This document shows, one piece after another, positions 55,472 through 64,000 of a DNA stretch of 64,000 nt; position 1 is the first letter of the stretch, and each line of letters starts with the position of its first letter. The stretch is taken from contig NZ_AP018207.1 of the NCBI RefSeq assembly GCF_002367995.1, positions 248,001-312,000 on the forward strand, written 5' to 3'. Made by a program: the position numbers and the translations under genes. Under the pieces are notes generated by a model, which saw nothing but the letters and a program-made list of their open reading frames with translations, had not been told where the DNA came from and made no database searches. Source of the DNA: Calothrix brevissima NIES-22. GTDB taxonomy: Bacteria > Cyanobacteriota > Cyanobacteriia > Cyanobacteriales > Nostocaceae.

Positions 55472-57112
55472 TTGCTCACAGTCGATAGCGAAACAGAACT
55501 CCAACTAACCGCCGATGTGCTGGTAATTGGTGGTGGGCCCGCCGCAGCATGGGCCGCATCAGCAGCAGCCGCCCAAGGTGTAAAAGTCATCATTGCAGAT
55601 AAAGGCTATTTGGGTACGAGTGGAGCCGCAGCCGCCAGTGGTAATGGCATCATGGCCCCTTCTCCAGAAAATTGGGAGAAAGTTGTATCAGAACGTTACC
55701 GCATCGGAAAAAACCTCGCTAACTTACGTTGGATTGAACGTGTCATTGAAAAAACTTGGTTAAGTTTGCCCCTAGTGGAAGATTGGGGCTATCGTTTCCC
55801 TAAAGAAAATGGGGAATCTGTGCGCCAGAGTTATTATGGCCCGGAATATATGCGAGTACTCCGCAAACACCTGTTGCGTGTGGGCGTGCAAATTCTTGAC
55901 CAAAGCCCCGCTTTAGAACTGTTATTAGCTGAAGATGGCTCTGTAGCTGGCGCTAGAGGTGTACAAAGGCAAAATCATCGTACCTATACAGTTCGCGCTG
56001 GTGCAGTAGTTTTAGCAAATGGCGGTTGTGCATACTTGAGTAAAGCTTTAGGTTGCAATACCAACACAGGTGATGGATTGCTGATGGCGGTAGAAGCTGG
56101 TGGCGAACTCTCCAGCATGGAAGCTTCTAATCACTATGCTATTTCGACGGCTTTTAATGCCACAGTTACAAGAGGTGTTCCCTTTGGCTGGGCTAGTTAT
56201 AGCGATGAAGCAGGTAACGATTTAGGCGGTTATATCAATGGTCGTCGCGATCCCGCATTCCTTCCCAACGCCCTCTTAAAAGGCCCGGTTTATGCTCGTT
56301 TGGATCGAGCTACGCCTGAAGTTAAAGCCGTAATTGAAAAGTCTCATTTCATCGCGTATTTACCTTATAAAAAAGCTGGTATTGACCCCTATACAGAACG
56401 AGTACCTGTAACCCTAGTTTTAGAAGGTACAGTTCGGGGTACTGGTGGAATTCGGATTATCAATGATAGTTGCGGGACAAAAGTACCTGGACTTTACGCC
56501 GCAGGTGATGCTGCATCGCGGGAATTTTTAGCCGGTTTAGCTTCTGGGGGTGGTGGCCCTAATGCTGCTTGGGCAATATCTACAGGACAATGGGCGGGAG
56601 AAGGTGCAGCCACTTTTGCGAAAAGTTTGGGCGCTTATGCAAATGAAAGAGTTGTGTATCCTGCTGGACAAGCGGGAATGCGTTCCCAATCTACCACATC
56701 TGAAACATTCGATAGTCAGGCGATCGTGCGTGGTGTTCAAGCTGAGGTGTTCCCCTTAGAGAAGAATTACTTGCGTTCTGAGCAGAAACTTCTAGATTCT
56801 CTCGCCAAATTAGAAACTTTGTGGCAGCAAGTACAAGGAAATCCGAAACAAGATACCGTGCGCGATGTAGAATTTTCTCGCAGAGCTGCTGCGCTGACTG
56901 CTGTAGCAAGATGGGGATATTTTAGCGCTTTACATCGCAAAGAAAGCCGCAGCGAACATATTCGCATAGATTATCCTGAAACCGATCCCAATCAGCGTTA
57001 TTACCAAGCCATAGGCGGCTTAGATAAGCTGTGGGTAAGACGGGATTGGATTACAGATGAGACTAAGACATCACCAGTATTAACAACTCAAACTACAGCC
57101 TCAGTATCATGA
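55472..57112 (+). CDS. FAD-dependent oxidoreductase of the AprA/fumarate reductase family
   Basis: A 546-residue flavoprotein. It has the FAD motif VLVIGGGPAAAWAA near the start and the covalent or tightly bound FAD region typical of succinate dehydrogenase/fumarate reductase/AprA proteins (GTSGAAAASGNG, GLYAAGDAASREFLAG, ASGGGGPNAAWAIST). The start is TTG with a strong AAGGAGG eight bases before; no ATG in frame upstream. Its 3' end overlaps the ferredoxin start by four bases (ATGA). The pair resembles AprA/AprB, adenylylsulfate reductase, and could reduce or oxidise a sulfur compound. A true AprA is about 100 residues longer, so an unknown substrate is as likely. Confidence 0.75.
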   Translation: MLTVDSETELQLTADVLVIGGGPAAAWAASAAAAQGVKVIIADKGYLGTSGAAAASGNGIMAPSPENWEKVVSERYRIGKNLANLRWIERVIEKTWLSLPLVEDWGYRFPKENGESVRQSYYGPEYMRVLRKHLLRVGVQILDQSPALELLLAEDGSVAGARGVQRQNHRTYTVRAGAVVLANGGCAYLSKALGCNTNTGDGLLMAVEAGGELSSMEASNHYAISTAFNATVTRGVPFGWASYSDEAGNDLGGYINGRRDPAFLPNALLKGPVYARLDRATPEVKAVIEKSHFIAYLPYKKAGIDPYTERVPVTLVLEGTVRGTGGIRIINDSCGTKVPGLYAAGDAASREFLAGLASGGGGPNAAWAISTGQWAGEGAATFAKSLGAYANERVVYPAGQAGMRSQSTTSETFDSQAIVRGVQAEVFPLEKNYLRSEQKLLDSLAKLETLWQQVQGNPKQDTVRDVEFSRRAAALTAVARWGYFSALHRKESRSEHIRIDYPETDPNQRYYQAIGGLDKLWVRRDWITDETKTSPVLTTQTTASVS

Positions 57113-57450
57113 TCGAGCTTGTCAGCCATCAACTTTGCATTAATTGTAATGTCTGCGTTCAAGTTTGCCCTACCAATGTCTTTGACGCAGTTCCTAATCA
57201 ACCACCTGCGATCGCGCGTCAGGAAGATTGTCAAACTTGCTTTATGTGTGAAGCATACTGTCCAGCAGATGCGCTTTATGTTGCACCCCAATCTCATACC
57301 AATGTTGCAGTTAACGAGGATGAGTTAATTGACAGTGGGATTATGGGTGAATATCGCCGCATTTTAGGTTGGGGATATGGTAGAAAAAACAACAGTGAAT
57401 TAGACACTGCTCATAAATTGCGCCAACTACCACGCCCTTATCAAAGTTAG
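57109..57450 (+). CDS. 2[4Fe-4S] ferredoxin (AprB-like)
   Basis: A 113-residue protein with two clusters: CINCNVCVQVCP and CQTCFMCEAYCP. It has a C-terminal tail of about 45 residues without cysteine. It overlaps the flavoprotein and would pass electrons to or from the FAD. In AprB a longer tail wraps the alpha subunit, which is consistent in general form. Confidence 0.87.
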   Translation: MIELVSHQLCINCNVCVQVCPTNVFDAVPNQPPAIARQEDCQTCFMCEAYCPADALYVAPQSHTNVAVNEDELIDSGIMGEYRRILGWGYGRKNNSELDTAHKLRQLPRPYQS

Positions 57451-57456
57451 TTCACT

Positions 57457-57490
57457 GTTGACGGTTGACTGTTAACTGTTAACCGTCAAC
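57457..57490. terminator. inverted repeat GTTGACGGTT
   Basis: Perfect 10-bp arms GTTGACGGTT and AACCGTCAAC directly after the ferredoxin gene, a family member of 44394-44432. The remaining gap to the HAD gene has a CGCAGAGGCGCAAAG repeat near 57545-57570. Confidence 0.5.
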
Positions 57491-57650
57491 GATTTGAAAC
57501 GGAACAATTTCTGGCGTTGCACAATTGCGGAATGATTTAGCTCACGCAGAGGCGCAAAGACGCAGAGAGAATAAGGAGTTTAAGATTTTAATACATCGAA
57601 ATTTATCCTCTAATTCAGCAATGCCTAATTTCTTTTTTCGTTTTTCATAA

Positions 57651-58325
57651 ATGAAGCATCTTTGTGTCATTTTTGATTTGGATGGAACTTTAGTTGATAG
57701 TGAAAAGCTTTGTAACCAAGCATTTATCGATTTGCTACCTTTTATAAATGAATCAATTGACAGTCTTATTTGTCGATATCGTGGCAGAAAGTTAGCTTTA
57801 ATTTTAGCGGATATAGAAATAAGATATAGCGTAAAGCTGCCGATAGATTTTGAAGCAACATATCGTCAAAGAGTAAATGAATTATTTGAATTTTATTTAC
57901 AGCCAGTAACAGGCGTTCCAGAGATGCTCAAAACTTTGGAATATCCTATTTGCGTGGCTTCAAGTGCACCCATAGCAAAAATTCGTCAGGCTCTAAATGT
58001 CACAAATCTATCCCATTATTTTGGCGTAGACGCGGAGCGGCTTGTCGTCAGACATCGCTTATTTAGTTCTTATGATGTAGGCTCGTGGAAACCCGACCCA
58101 GGTTTATTTTTATACGCAGCTAATCAAATGGGATTCCCACCCGAATCTTGTGTTGTTATAGAAGATAGCGATGTCGGAATTCAAGCTGCACATTCAGCCG
58201 GAATCTATGCTTTGAAATATTCTACAGAGGAGAAAGCAGAGACACAAAATAATGTGTTTTCTCATATGAAATATCTGGGAAAGCGGCTGGATGATATTTA
58301 CGCGCTGAAATGCGATCGCTCATAA
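57651..58325 (+). CDS. HAD-family phosphatase (beta-phosphoglucomutase-like)
   Basis: A 224-residue HAD hydrolase. Motif I is FDLDGTLVDS (Asp9, Asp11), motif II CVASSAP, motif III KPDPGLF and motif IV VIEDSDVG. It removes phosphate from a small metabolite. Around residues 125-136 it carries VDAERLVVRH, coded by an in-frame dispersed repeat (58023-58058) with no equivalent in typical members. ATG at 57651. Confidence 0.85.
   Translation: MKHLCVIFDLDGTLVDSEKLCNQAFIDLLPFINESIDSLICRYRGRKLALILADIEIRYSVKLPIDFEATYRQRVNELFEFYLQPVTGVPEMLKTLEYPICVASSAPIAKIRQALNVTNLSHYFGVDAERLVVRHRLFSSYDVGSWKPDPGLFLYAANQMGFPPESCVVIEDSDVGIQAAHSAGIYALKYSTEEKAETQNNVFSHMKYLGKRLDDIYALKCDRS
58023..58058. repeat. dispersed repeat inserted in-frame in the HAD gene
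   Basis: GTAGACGCGGAGCGGCTTGT and CGTCAGACATCGC form a small dispersed repeat, related to one at about 26027-26056. It adds roughly ten residues between the cap and motif III and keeps the frame. Confidence 0.6.
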
Positions 58326-58699
58326 AATAGCCCAGGATATGTAATAAGTTAATAACTTTTGGTGACAGGGCATATCGAGAATCGTTGCCTGAATCAGGAA
58401 TCCTTCTATTGCGATAGCCGATGAGTTGTCAGGCTATATCAATGCCAGTAAACAAAGTTCTTGACTTATTTTTGCTTAAGAGGTAGGTTATCAATATTGT
58501 CTTAAATACGGTAAGTACATCGATATATAGTATGATACAAATTTAAAACAAGATAAACTTTTTTACAATAGCGCACATTCATGGCAATTTTCAATAAATG
58601 AAAAATTGCTAATTTTTTGCATATTAATAGACTGATGAATATTTATCAGCAATATTGAGTCTGAATTTTGATTTCTTTTTGTTAACAGTCAACACCACT
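58326..58699. other. gap upstream of the FGE gene
   Basis: Holds the dyad at 58507-58532 and no other element I can support. An open frame extends upstream of 58700 to a TTG at 58655, but a signal sequence begins only at 58700. Confidence 0.5.
58507..58532. promoter_or_regulatory. 26-bp dyad site, FGE-sulfatase operon
   Basis: Reads TACGGTAAGTACATCGAT and ends TAGTA. On the minus strand the right half is perfect ACCGTA and the centre is ATCGAT. It lies 168 bp before the GTG at 58700. Confidence 0.65.
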
Positions 58700-59704
58700 G
58701 TGTTAAGGAAAAGTTTTTTAGCGCTGTTATTGGTTATAGGAGTAGCAATGTCTACGGCGATTCCTCCCGCTTTTGCTGCTTCCGCTAATCCCTGTCCCCC
58801 AGACATGGTAATGATTCCCGGCGGGACATTTACGATGGGATCGGATAATTCCGGTTATATAGAAGAACTCTCAGCACAAGAAGTAAGAGTTAGTTCCTTT
58901 TGTATCGATAAATACGAGGTCACAAATTCCCAGTTTGCAGAGTTTGTCAAAGCCACGGGCTATTTAACAGTTGCAGAGAGACCTTTATCAAAAGAACAGT
59001 TTCCCGACTTACCAGATGAGCAGAGATTACCCGGTTCTTTAGTGTTTGCAATAGTACAACCAGGAGCAAAACAACTTAGTTGGTGGCATTGGCAGACTGG
59101 GGCGAATTGGCGACATCCATTTGGCAAAGAAAGCGGAATTGCTCATCAAGGTAACTATCCAGTTGTTCATATTGCTTACGAAGATGCTGTAGCTTACGCC
59201 CAATGGGTAGGAAAATCACTACCTACAGAAGCCCAATGGGAATATGCTGCCCGTGGTGGGTTAGATGCTGCAACTTATGCTTGGGGTGATCAATATTCGG
59301 AGAAAAAAGCCAACACTTGGCAAGGAATATTTCCCTTTTTTAATACTCAAAAAGATGGTTACACAGGTATTGCCCCCGTTGGTTCATTTCCACCCAATGG
59401 TTATGGACTTTATGACATGACTGGTAATGTTTGGGAATTAACATCTGATTGGTTTATGCCAGGACATAACCACAAAACCCACAGTGTTAATCCTACAGGC
59501 CCGGAACAAAGTTTTGACCCCAATAAACCTACAGAAAACGCCCTACATGTTATTAAAGGTGGCTCTTATCTGTGTGCTACTAACTATTGCAGCCGTTTCC
59601 GTCCTGCAGCGCGAGAATCTCAAGCGCCGGATACGGGAACAACTCATATCGGATTTCGCTTAGTAAAGAACCTGACTACAGAAAGGATGAAGAATGAAGT
59701 TTGA
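58700..59704 (+). CDS. formylglycine-generating enzyme (sulfatase activator), exported type
   Basis: A 334-residue FGE. After a signal sequence ([17 protein letters not shown]..., ending about PPAFA) come [13 protein letters not shown], the family start, and near the end [17 protein letters not shown] with Cys292 and Cys297, the copper-binding active pair. It converts a cysteine in CxPxR to formylglycine on sulfatases. The start is uncertain: GTG 58700 fits the signal, a TTG at 58655 adds 15 residues. The sulfatase gene overlaps its 3' end, so it is its dedicated activator, working probably in the periplasm with export of both proteins. Confidence 0.85.
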   Translation: MLRKSFLALLLVIGVAMSTAIPPAFAASANPCPPDMVMIPGGTFTMGSDNSGYIEELSAQEVRVSSFCIDKYEVTNSQFAEFVKATGYLTVAERPLSKEQFPDLPDEQRLPGSLVFAIVQPGAKQLSWWHWQTGANWRHPFGKESGIAHQGNYPVVHIAYEDAVAYAQWVGKSLPTEAQWEYAARGGLDAATYAWGDQYSEKKANTWQGIFPFFNTQKDGYTGIAPVGSFPPNGYGLYDMTGNVWELTSDWFMPGHNHKTHSVNPTGPEQSFDPNKPTENALHVIKGGSYLCATNYCSRFRPAARESQAPDTGTTHIGFRLVKNLTTERMKNEV

Positions 59705-62054
59705 ATCTAAGCCCTGGAATTTATTTCCAAGAATAGCAAAGGCGATCGCTTTATCATTATTGATAGTTTTGTTAACGATCAATGGCCCCGCCTTAGCTGC
59801 TACATCTGAGGTTTTACCTGTGCCCTTACCAGAGTTTAAGGGAAAAATCGGCCTCACCTACAAAGAATCACAACCAGACTTTCCCCAACCTATCACCGCC
59901 CCCGCCAACGCCCCCAACGTCTTGCTAGTAATTCTAGATGATGTGGGCTTTGGACAAGCCAGTACCTTTGGCGGCCCGGTAGACACTCCCAACTTAACGC
60001 GCCTAGCCGAAACAGGATTACGCTACAACCAATTTCATACCACCGCCCTGTGTTCCCCTACCAGGGCAGCTTTGTTAACTGGACGCAATCATCATTCAGT
60101 GAATACAGGGGTAGTTGAGGAATTAGCTACAGGTTATCCTGGCTACACAACAGTTTTACCTAAGAGTGCTGCTACCGTTGCTGAAATCCTGCGACAAAAT
60201 GGTTATAACACAGCCGCTTTTGGTAAATGGCATAATACACCAGACTTTGAAACCAGCGCCGCCGGGCCTTTTGATCGCTGGCCTACAGGGTTAGGATTTG
60301 AGTATTATTACGGCTTTCTTGGTGGTGATACTAACCAGTGGAGTCCGGCTTTAGTGGAAAATACTAAGCGTGTAGATAAACCCAACAAGCCAGATTATCA
60401 CCTAACACCTGACTTAGTAGACCATGCGATCGCCTGGATTCGCAACCAACAATCCATTGCACCAGAAAAACCATTTTTCGCCTATCTCGCCACCGGTGCT
60501 ACCCACGCACCCCACCACGCCCCTAAAGAATGGATTGATAAATATAAAGGTAAATTTGACCAAGGCTGGGATAAATTACGCGAAGAAACCTTTGCCCGAC
60601 AAAAGCAACTAGGTGTAATTCCCGCTAATGCCCAACTCACCCCCCGCCCTCAAGAATTGCCAGCTTGGGATTCCCTCTCAGCAGAACAGCAAAAACTCTA
60701 TGCCCACATGGCCGAGGTATTTGCTGGATTTTTAGGCCATACAGATTATGAAGTGGGCAGGTTAATTAATGCCGTTGACCAACTTGGTGAACTGGATAAC
60801 ACCTTAGTCATATATGTGGTGGGAGATAACGGTGCTAGTGCCGAAGGTGGATTAACAGGTAGCGTCAACGAACTGCAAGTTTTCAATGGTGTACCCGAAA
60901 ATCTCCAACAATTGCTAGCTGCTTATGATGACTTGGGTAGCCCTAAAACCTTCAACCATTTTCCAGCTGCTTGGGCATGGGCAGTCAATACTCCCTTTCA
61001 ATGGACAAAGCAAATCGCCTCTCACTTTGGCGGTACTCGCAACCCCTTAGTAATCTCCTGGGGCGCAAATATCAAAGACAAAGGCAGTATTCGCAGCCAA
61101 TTTCACCATGTAATTGATATTACACCCACAATTTTAGAAGTAGCGGGAATTACTGCTCCCAAACAAGTAAATGGTGTGAAGCAACAACCAATAGAAGGTA
61201 CTAGCCTCGCATATACATTTAATAATCCTAATGCCTCTTCTCATCGGGAAACACAGTATTTTGAGATGCTGGGTAACCGAGCCATTTACGATGAAGGTTG
61301 GGTAGCTGCGGCGCGTCACGGTCGCTTACCTTGGGAACGAACGGTAAAAGGTAGCTTTGATACAGATGAGTGGGAACTGTACAACATTGCCGAAGATTTC
61401 AGCGAGGCGAATAATCTAGCTAAGAAAAACCCAGAAAAGTTAGAAAAACTGCAAAAGTTGTTTTTAAAAGAAGCCAAGAAGCATAACGTCTTACCGCTAG
61501 ACGATCGCATCGCTGAAAGATTTGATGTTAAAATTCGTCCCAGCCTCACCAGAGGACGCACAACATTCACCTACTATCCAGGTACAGTGGGCATTCCCGA
61601 AGGTAGCGCCCCAAATTTGAAAAATCGTTCTTTCACTATTACAGCTAATGTAGAAGTTCCAGAAAACGGAGCAGAAGGTGTAATTTTAACCCAAGGCGGT
61701 CGCTTTGCTGGCTGGAGCTTTTTCCTAGAGGATGGTAAGCCTACTTATGTTTACAACTATGCCAATACCGCCCGCTATACTATTCAATCACCAGAAAAAT
61801 TACCCTCCGGTAAATCTACAATCCGGTTCAACTTTGATTATGACGGTGGTGTAGGTGCAGGTGGCATCGGCAAATTATTTATTAACGATCAACTCTTAGC
61901 AGAAGGTCGAGTTGATAAAACCATCGCTTACCGTTTAGCCCTAGACGAAACATTTGATGTAGGCAGAGATACAGGTACTCCTGTAGTTGACACCTACCAA
62001 GTACCCTTTAACTTCACTGGTAACTTACAACAAGTCAGCCTGGATTTGAAGTAA
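59694..62054 (+). CDS. exported sulfatase (type I, formylglycine)
   Basis: A 786-residue arylsulfatase-type protein. The signal sequence covers residues 1-36; the metal aspartates are at 82-83 (LDDVGFG) and the modification motif CSPTR starts at Cys120, followed by AALLTGRN. Other conserved parts are GKWH and VVGDNGAS. About 170 C-terminal residues after 610 look like a beta-sandwich ([12 protein letters not shown]). It hydrolyses sulfate esters in the periplasm, releasing sulfate. Its start overlaps the FGE stop, with AAAGGATG upstream. The exact ester is unknown. Confidence 0.9.
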   Translation: MKFESKPWNLFPRIAKAIALSLLIVLLTINGPALAATSEVLPVPLPEFKGKIGLTYKESQPDFPQPITAPANAPNVLLVILDDVGFGQASTFGGPVDTPNLTRLAETGLRYNQFHTTALCSPTRAALLTGRNHHSVNTGVVEELATGYPGYTTVLPKSAATVAEILRQNGYNTAAFGKWHNTPDFETSAAGPFDRWPTGLGFEYYYGFLGGDTNQWSPALVENTKRVDKPNKPDYHLTPDLVDHAIAWIRNQQSIAPEKPFFAYLATGATHAPHHAPKEWIDKYKGKFDQGWDKLREETFARQKQLGVIPANAQLTPRPQELPAWDSLSAEQQKLYAHMAEVFAGFLGHTDYEVGRLINAVDQLGELDNTLVIYVVGDNGASAEGGLTGSVNELQVFNGVPENLQQLLAAYDDLGSPKTFNHFPAAWAWAVNTPFQWTKQIASHFGGTRNPLVISWGANIKDKGSIRSQFHHVIDITPTILEVAGITAPKQVNGVKQQPIEGTSLAYTFNNPNASSHRETQYFEMLGNRAIYDEGWVAAARHGRLPWERTVKGSFDTDEWELYNIAEDFSEANNLAKKNPEKLEKLQKLFLKEAKKHNVLPLDDRIAERFDVKIRPSLTRGRTTFTYYPGTVGIPEGSAPNLKNRSFTITANVEVPENGAEGVILTQGGRFAGWSFFLEDGKPTYVYNYANTARYTIQSPEKLPSGKSTIRFNFDYDGGVGAGGIGKLFINDQLLAEGRVDKTIAYRLALDETFDVGRDTGTPVVDTYQVPFNFTGNLQQVSLDLK

Positions 62055-62181
62055 TTAAGATTTGATATGGGGCATGGAAACAAGGAAGCAGAGAAGAAAT
62101 AACAATGCCCCATGCCCCATGCCCCATGCCCCATGCCCCATAAATCATGCCCCATGCCCCATAAATCATGCCCCATAAATC
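62055..62181. repeat. CCCCATGC tandem repeats
   Basis: Several copies of the heptamer ATGCCCC and the variant CCCCATAAATCATG fill the spacer between sulfatase and transporter. No gene. Confidence 0.8.
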
Positions 62182-63060
62182 ATGAATGAAATATTAGTAA
62201 TAATTGATAAACTTGCACTATTCACATTCATTGTGTTCACTATGTTAGGTGCAGGTTTAGGTTTAACCATCAAACAAATTTGGGAACCACTCCGTAGCCC
62301 TAGACTTGTCATTTTATCTTTGCTGACAAATTTTATATTTGTACCAAGTTTTGTCTATCTGCTAGTACAAATAGTACCTCTCAGTGAAGCATTAAAAGAT
62401 GGTTTACTCATCATGGCATTAGCATCAGGCCCCCCAGCTTTGCCTAAACTTGCTCAAATAGTTAAGGGTAATATAGCCTTTTCTGTGGGATTAATGATGT
62501 TGCTGATGCTTGGCACGATTTTTTATATGCCGTTAGTACTACCCTTAGTGGTGCAAGGTGTGCAAATCAATTCTTGGGATATTGGCAAACCTTTGTTATT
62601 GATGATGATTAGCCCGTTAGTAATTGGACTATTTATCAAAGCCAAATTTGCTGCGATCGCTCCTGTTATCCAGCCTATTTTATTCAAGTTATCTAGTAGT
62701 GGATTATTGTTGGGTTTAGTAGTCAGGTTAATAATTCACACCAACGATATTATTGGTTTATTAAAAACAGGTGCAATCTTTGTTTGTGCAGTATTTATTA
62801 TCTTTTCTTTTAGCGTTGGTTATCTTTTAGGCGGTCCTGGTATTGATACTCAAAGGGTGCTAGGAGTAGGAACAGCGCAACGCAATTTTGCCGCAGCATT
62901 ATTAGTAGCTACAAGTAATTTTGACGACCCCAATGTGGTGAGCATCATCATGGTGACAAGTATATTAATGATGGTGACAGTTTTGATTGTCGGGACAAAG
63001 TTTATCGAATTAGACCAACCAAAGGATGGAGATATCAAACAGTTAGAGATATCAGGGTAA
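62182..63060 (+). CDS. BASS-type (bile acid:sodium symporter family) transporter
   Basis: A 292-residue membrane protein with about nine helices. The segments TMLGAGLGL, ASGPPALPKLAQ and GTAQRNFAAALLVATSNFDDPNVVSI fit the BASS/SBF family, which uses sodium to move organic anions. It follows the sulfatase on the same strand, and could import the desulfated alcohol or an organic anion. Whether it is in one transcript is unclear due to the repeat spacer. Confidence 0.78.
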   Translation: MNEILVIIDKLALFTFIVFTMLGAGLGLTIKQIWEPLRSPRLVILSLLTNFIFVPSFVYLLVQIVPLSEALKDGLLIMALASGPPALPKLAQIVKGNIAFSVGLMMLLMLGTIFYMPLVLPLVVQGVQINSWDIGKPLLLMMISPLVIGLFIKAKFAAIAPVIQPILFKLSSSGLLLGLVVRLIIHTNDIIGLLKTGAIFVCAVFIIFSFSVGYLLGGPGIDTQRVLGVGTAQRNFAAALLVATSNFDDPNVVSIIMVTSILMMVTVLIVGTKFIELDQPKDGDIKQLEISG

Positions 63061-63243
63061 ATGCCTTTACAAGCAAAAATCAATAATATGCCAATACAAT
63101 CTCACTTTGAAAATTAATTTTTAATAAAATTAATTAACCAAAATGGTCTTATCTTTTAGAAATATCTTTGGCAATTCATCCTCAAAAGCAAAGGATAAAT
63201 AATTATCAATTTTATGATAAAATCCTAAATTTGGGGTAAGAGA

Positions 63244-63378
63244 ATGGGCAAGAATCGATTCGAGCTTGTGATTTTTGATGTTTTTGGCTATGCTTATCAC
63301 AGCGATCGCACTGCTTTAGCTGAGGCTGGAGCCAAAATAGTTTTTCACGATATGCGCCAGCTTTCTCAATTGTTATAG
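63244..63378 (+). pseudogene. remnant of a HAD-hydrolase C-terminus
   Basis: A short ORF of 44 residues ending ALAEAGAKIVFHDMRQLSQL, like the end of HAD-IA phosphatases (the last strand and helix). The catalytic Asp motif and the upper two thirds are missing, so it is a likely broken gene. The rest of 63061-63650 shows AT-rich spacer and a GGGAGCAAGGGAG repeat. Confidence 0.4.
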
Positions 63379-63652
63379 CTAGCGCATTGGGCAGAGGTAA
63401 GCTGTTAAGCATTTAATTTGCACATTGAGGCTGCAGAGGAGCAGGGAGCAAGGGAGAGGGTTTGTAACTTTTACCTGCATGAAAACAATACCTTTGCCCA
63501 TTTACGAGGGATGAAGCAACATCAAAAATATAGACACAAAAAAAGATGGTAAAAATTATCAGTCTTATTTAACCTGAGTTCGGGTTAAGCAGATTGAGGT
63601 AAAAGCCATTCCCTGCAACTCTTGACGAATATTTCCGGGTACGCAACCTTAA

Positions 63653-64000
63653 AAAGGTGCTGTACCTGTTGACAAGCTACGAGAGCAAATCAAAACTTGG
63701 CTTGTTAAACCTGTTAGGAAAGCCCGGAAGAATATTAGAGACAACTGGGCAGAAGTTAAAAAGCAAAAAAGCTCTACCCCGCACAACTATAATGAAGCTG
63801 AAGAAATTGCTCGAGCTGTTCAAACCACCCTGCCGCTTGGGTTGGCTGGTACCACTTCAACGAATGCGGACGCACAGCGTGCGGTTGAAAAACTAATTGA
63901 GGATCTTCAGCTAACACAAGAGAATAACTCTAAAGAAGTTGAGATGCTTCGAGAACGCGTCTCAGAAAATCCAATTACGATAGAGGATGTTCCTTGGCCC
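63653..64000 (+). pseudogene. partial open frame running off the right edge
   Basis: A frame free of stops for 116 codons, from just after a TAA at 63650. It encodes a charged, helical-looking protein (VDKLREQIKTWLVKPVRKAR and KLIEDLQLTQENNSKEVEML). No start codon with a ribosome site is found; it may be a 5'-truncated gene or a frameshifted one. I do not recognise the family. Confidence 0.35.

Noticed and set aside
63657-63896. 79-codon frame near the right edge
   Set aside because: It overlaps the longer open frame 63653-64000 in another phase and has unlikely composition.

Overview
The window looks like chromosomal DNA of a filamentous, probably heterocyst-forming cyanobacterium (Nostoc/Calothrix type). 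Evidence: dense GCGATCGC (HIP1) octamers, heptamer tandem repeats between genes (ATTCGTA, CTTGTCC, CCCATGC), several families of small dispersed palindromic repeats, and protein families typical of that group (pentapeptide protein, DUF2887/Rpn-type nuclease). I saw no rRNA, tRNA, CRISPR array, intact IS element or recognisable transcription-factor gene.

The region is an organosulfur-scavenging island. Left part (1-7.3 kb): a minus-strand operon of sulfonate-type binding protein, cysteine-dioxygenase-like cupin and class II aldolase (cut by the edge), then a polysaccharide flippase and metY-metX, which make homocysteine from sulfide. 7.5-14.5 kb: a minus-strand run reading LLM flavin monooxygenase, ferritin-like diiron protein, sulfonate-type binding protein, metQ-metN-metI-metQ. 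15.3-17.3 kb: SsuB-like ATPase and SfnB-like oxidoreductase. 18.4-25.2 kb: a plus-strand run of NtaA/DmoA-type monooxygenase, amidohydrolase, FMO-like flavoprotein, esterase and aldo/keto reductase. 25.3-32.8 kb is more ordinary (GNATs, ABC exporter, Rpn nuclease, GST, nitroreductase, pentapeptide protein). 33-36.2 kb: methyltransferase-like protein, GST, sulfonate-type binding protein. 36.5-39.5 kb: two GNATs and an MFS transporter fused to a COQ4-like domain. 40-52.3 kb: second LLM, TauD-like dioxygenase, hydroxyacid dehydrogenase, carbonic anhydrase, a third SsuA-like protein, two more diiron paralogs, a second class II aldolase, SsuD, HbpS-like protein and another LLM. 52.4-54.9 kb: a large GTPase-like protein coupled to a stand-alone GroEL C-terminus. 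55.5-57.5 kb: an FAD/ferredoxin pair like AprAB. 58.6-63.1 kb: formylglycine-generating enzyme, sulfatase and a BASS-type transporter.

The genes fit one purpose: import sulfonates, sulfones, sulfate esters and methionine, release sulfite, sulfate or sulfide with flavin, 2-oxoglutarate or diiron enzymes, and fix the sulfur through MetX/MetY. Most of these operons share an apparently common control element: a dyad of exactly 26 bp (left half TACnGT, centre TCGAT, right half ACCGTA), found at about twelve places and almost only in promoter gaps. The two operons without it (18.4 kb and 55.5 kb) share a different conserved promoter block of about 46 bp. The regulators are not in the window. The dyad regulon, the repeated diiron/LLM pairing, the MFS-COQ4 fusion and the GTPase/GroEL-tail pair are the points most worth following.
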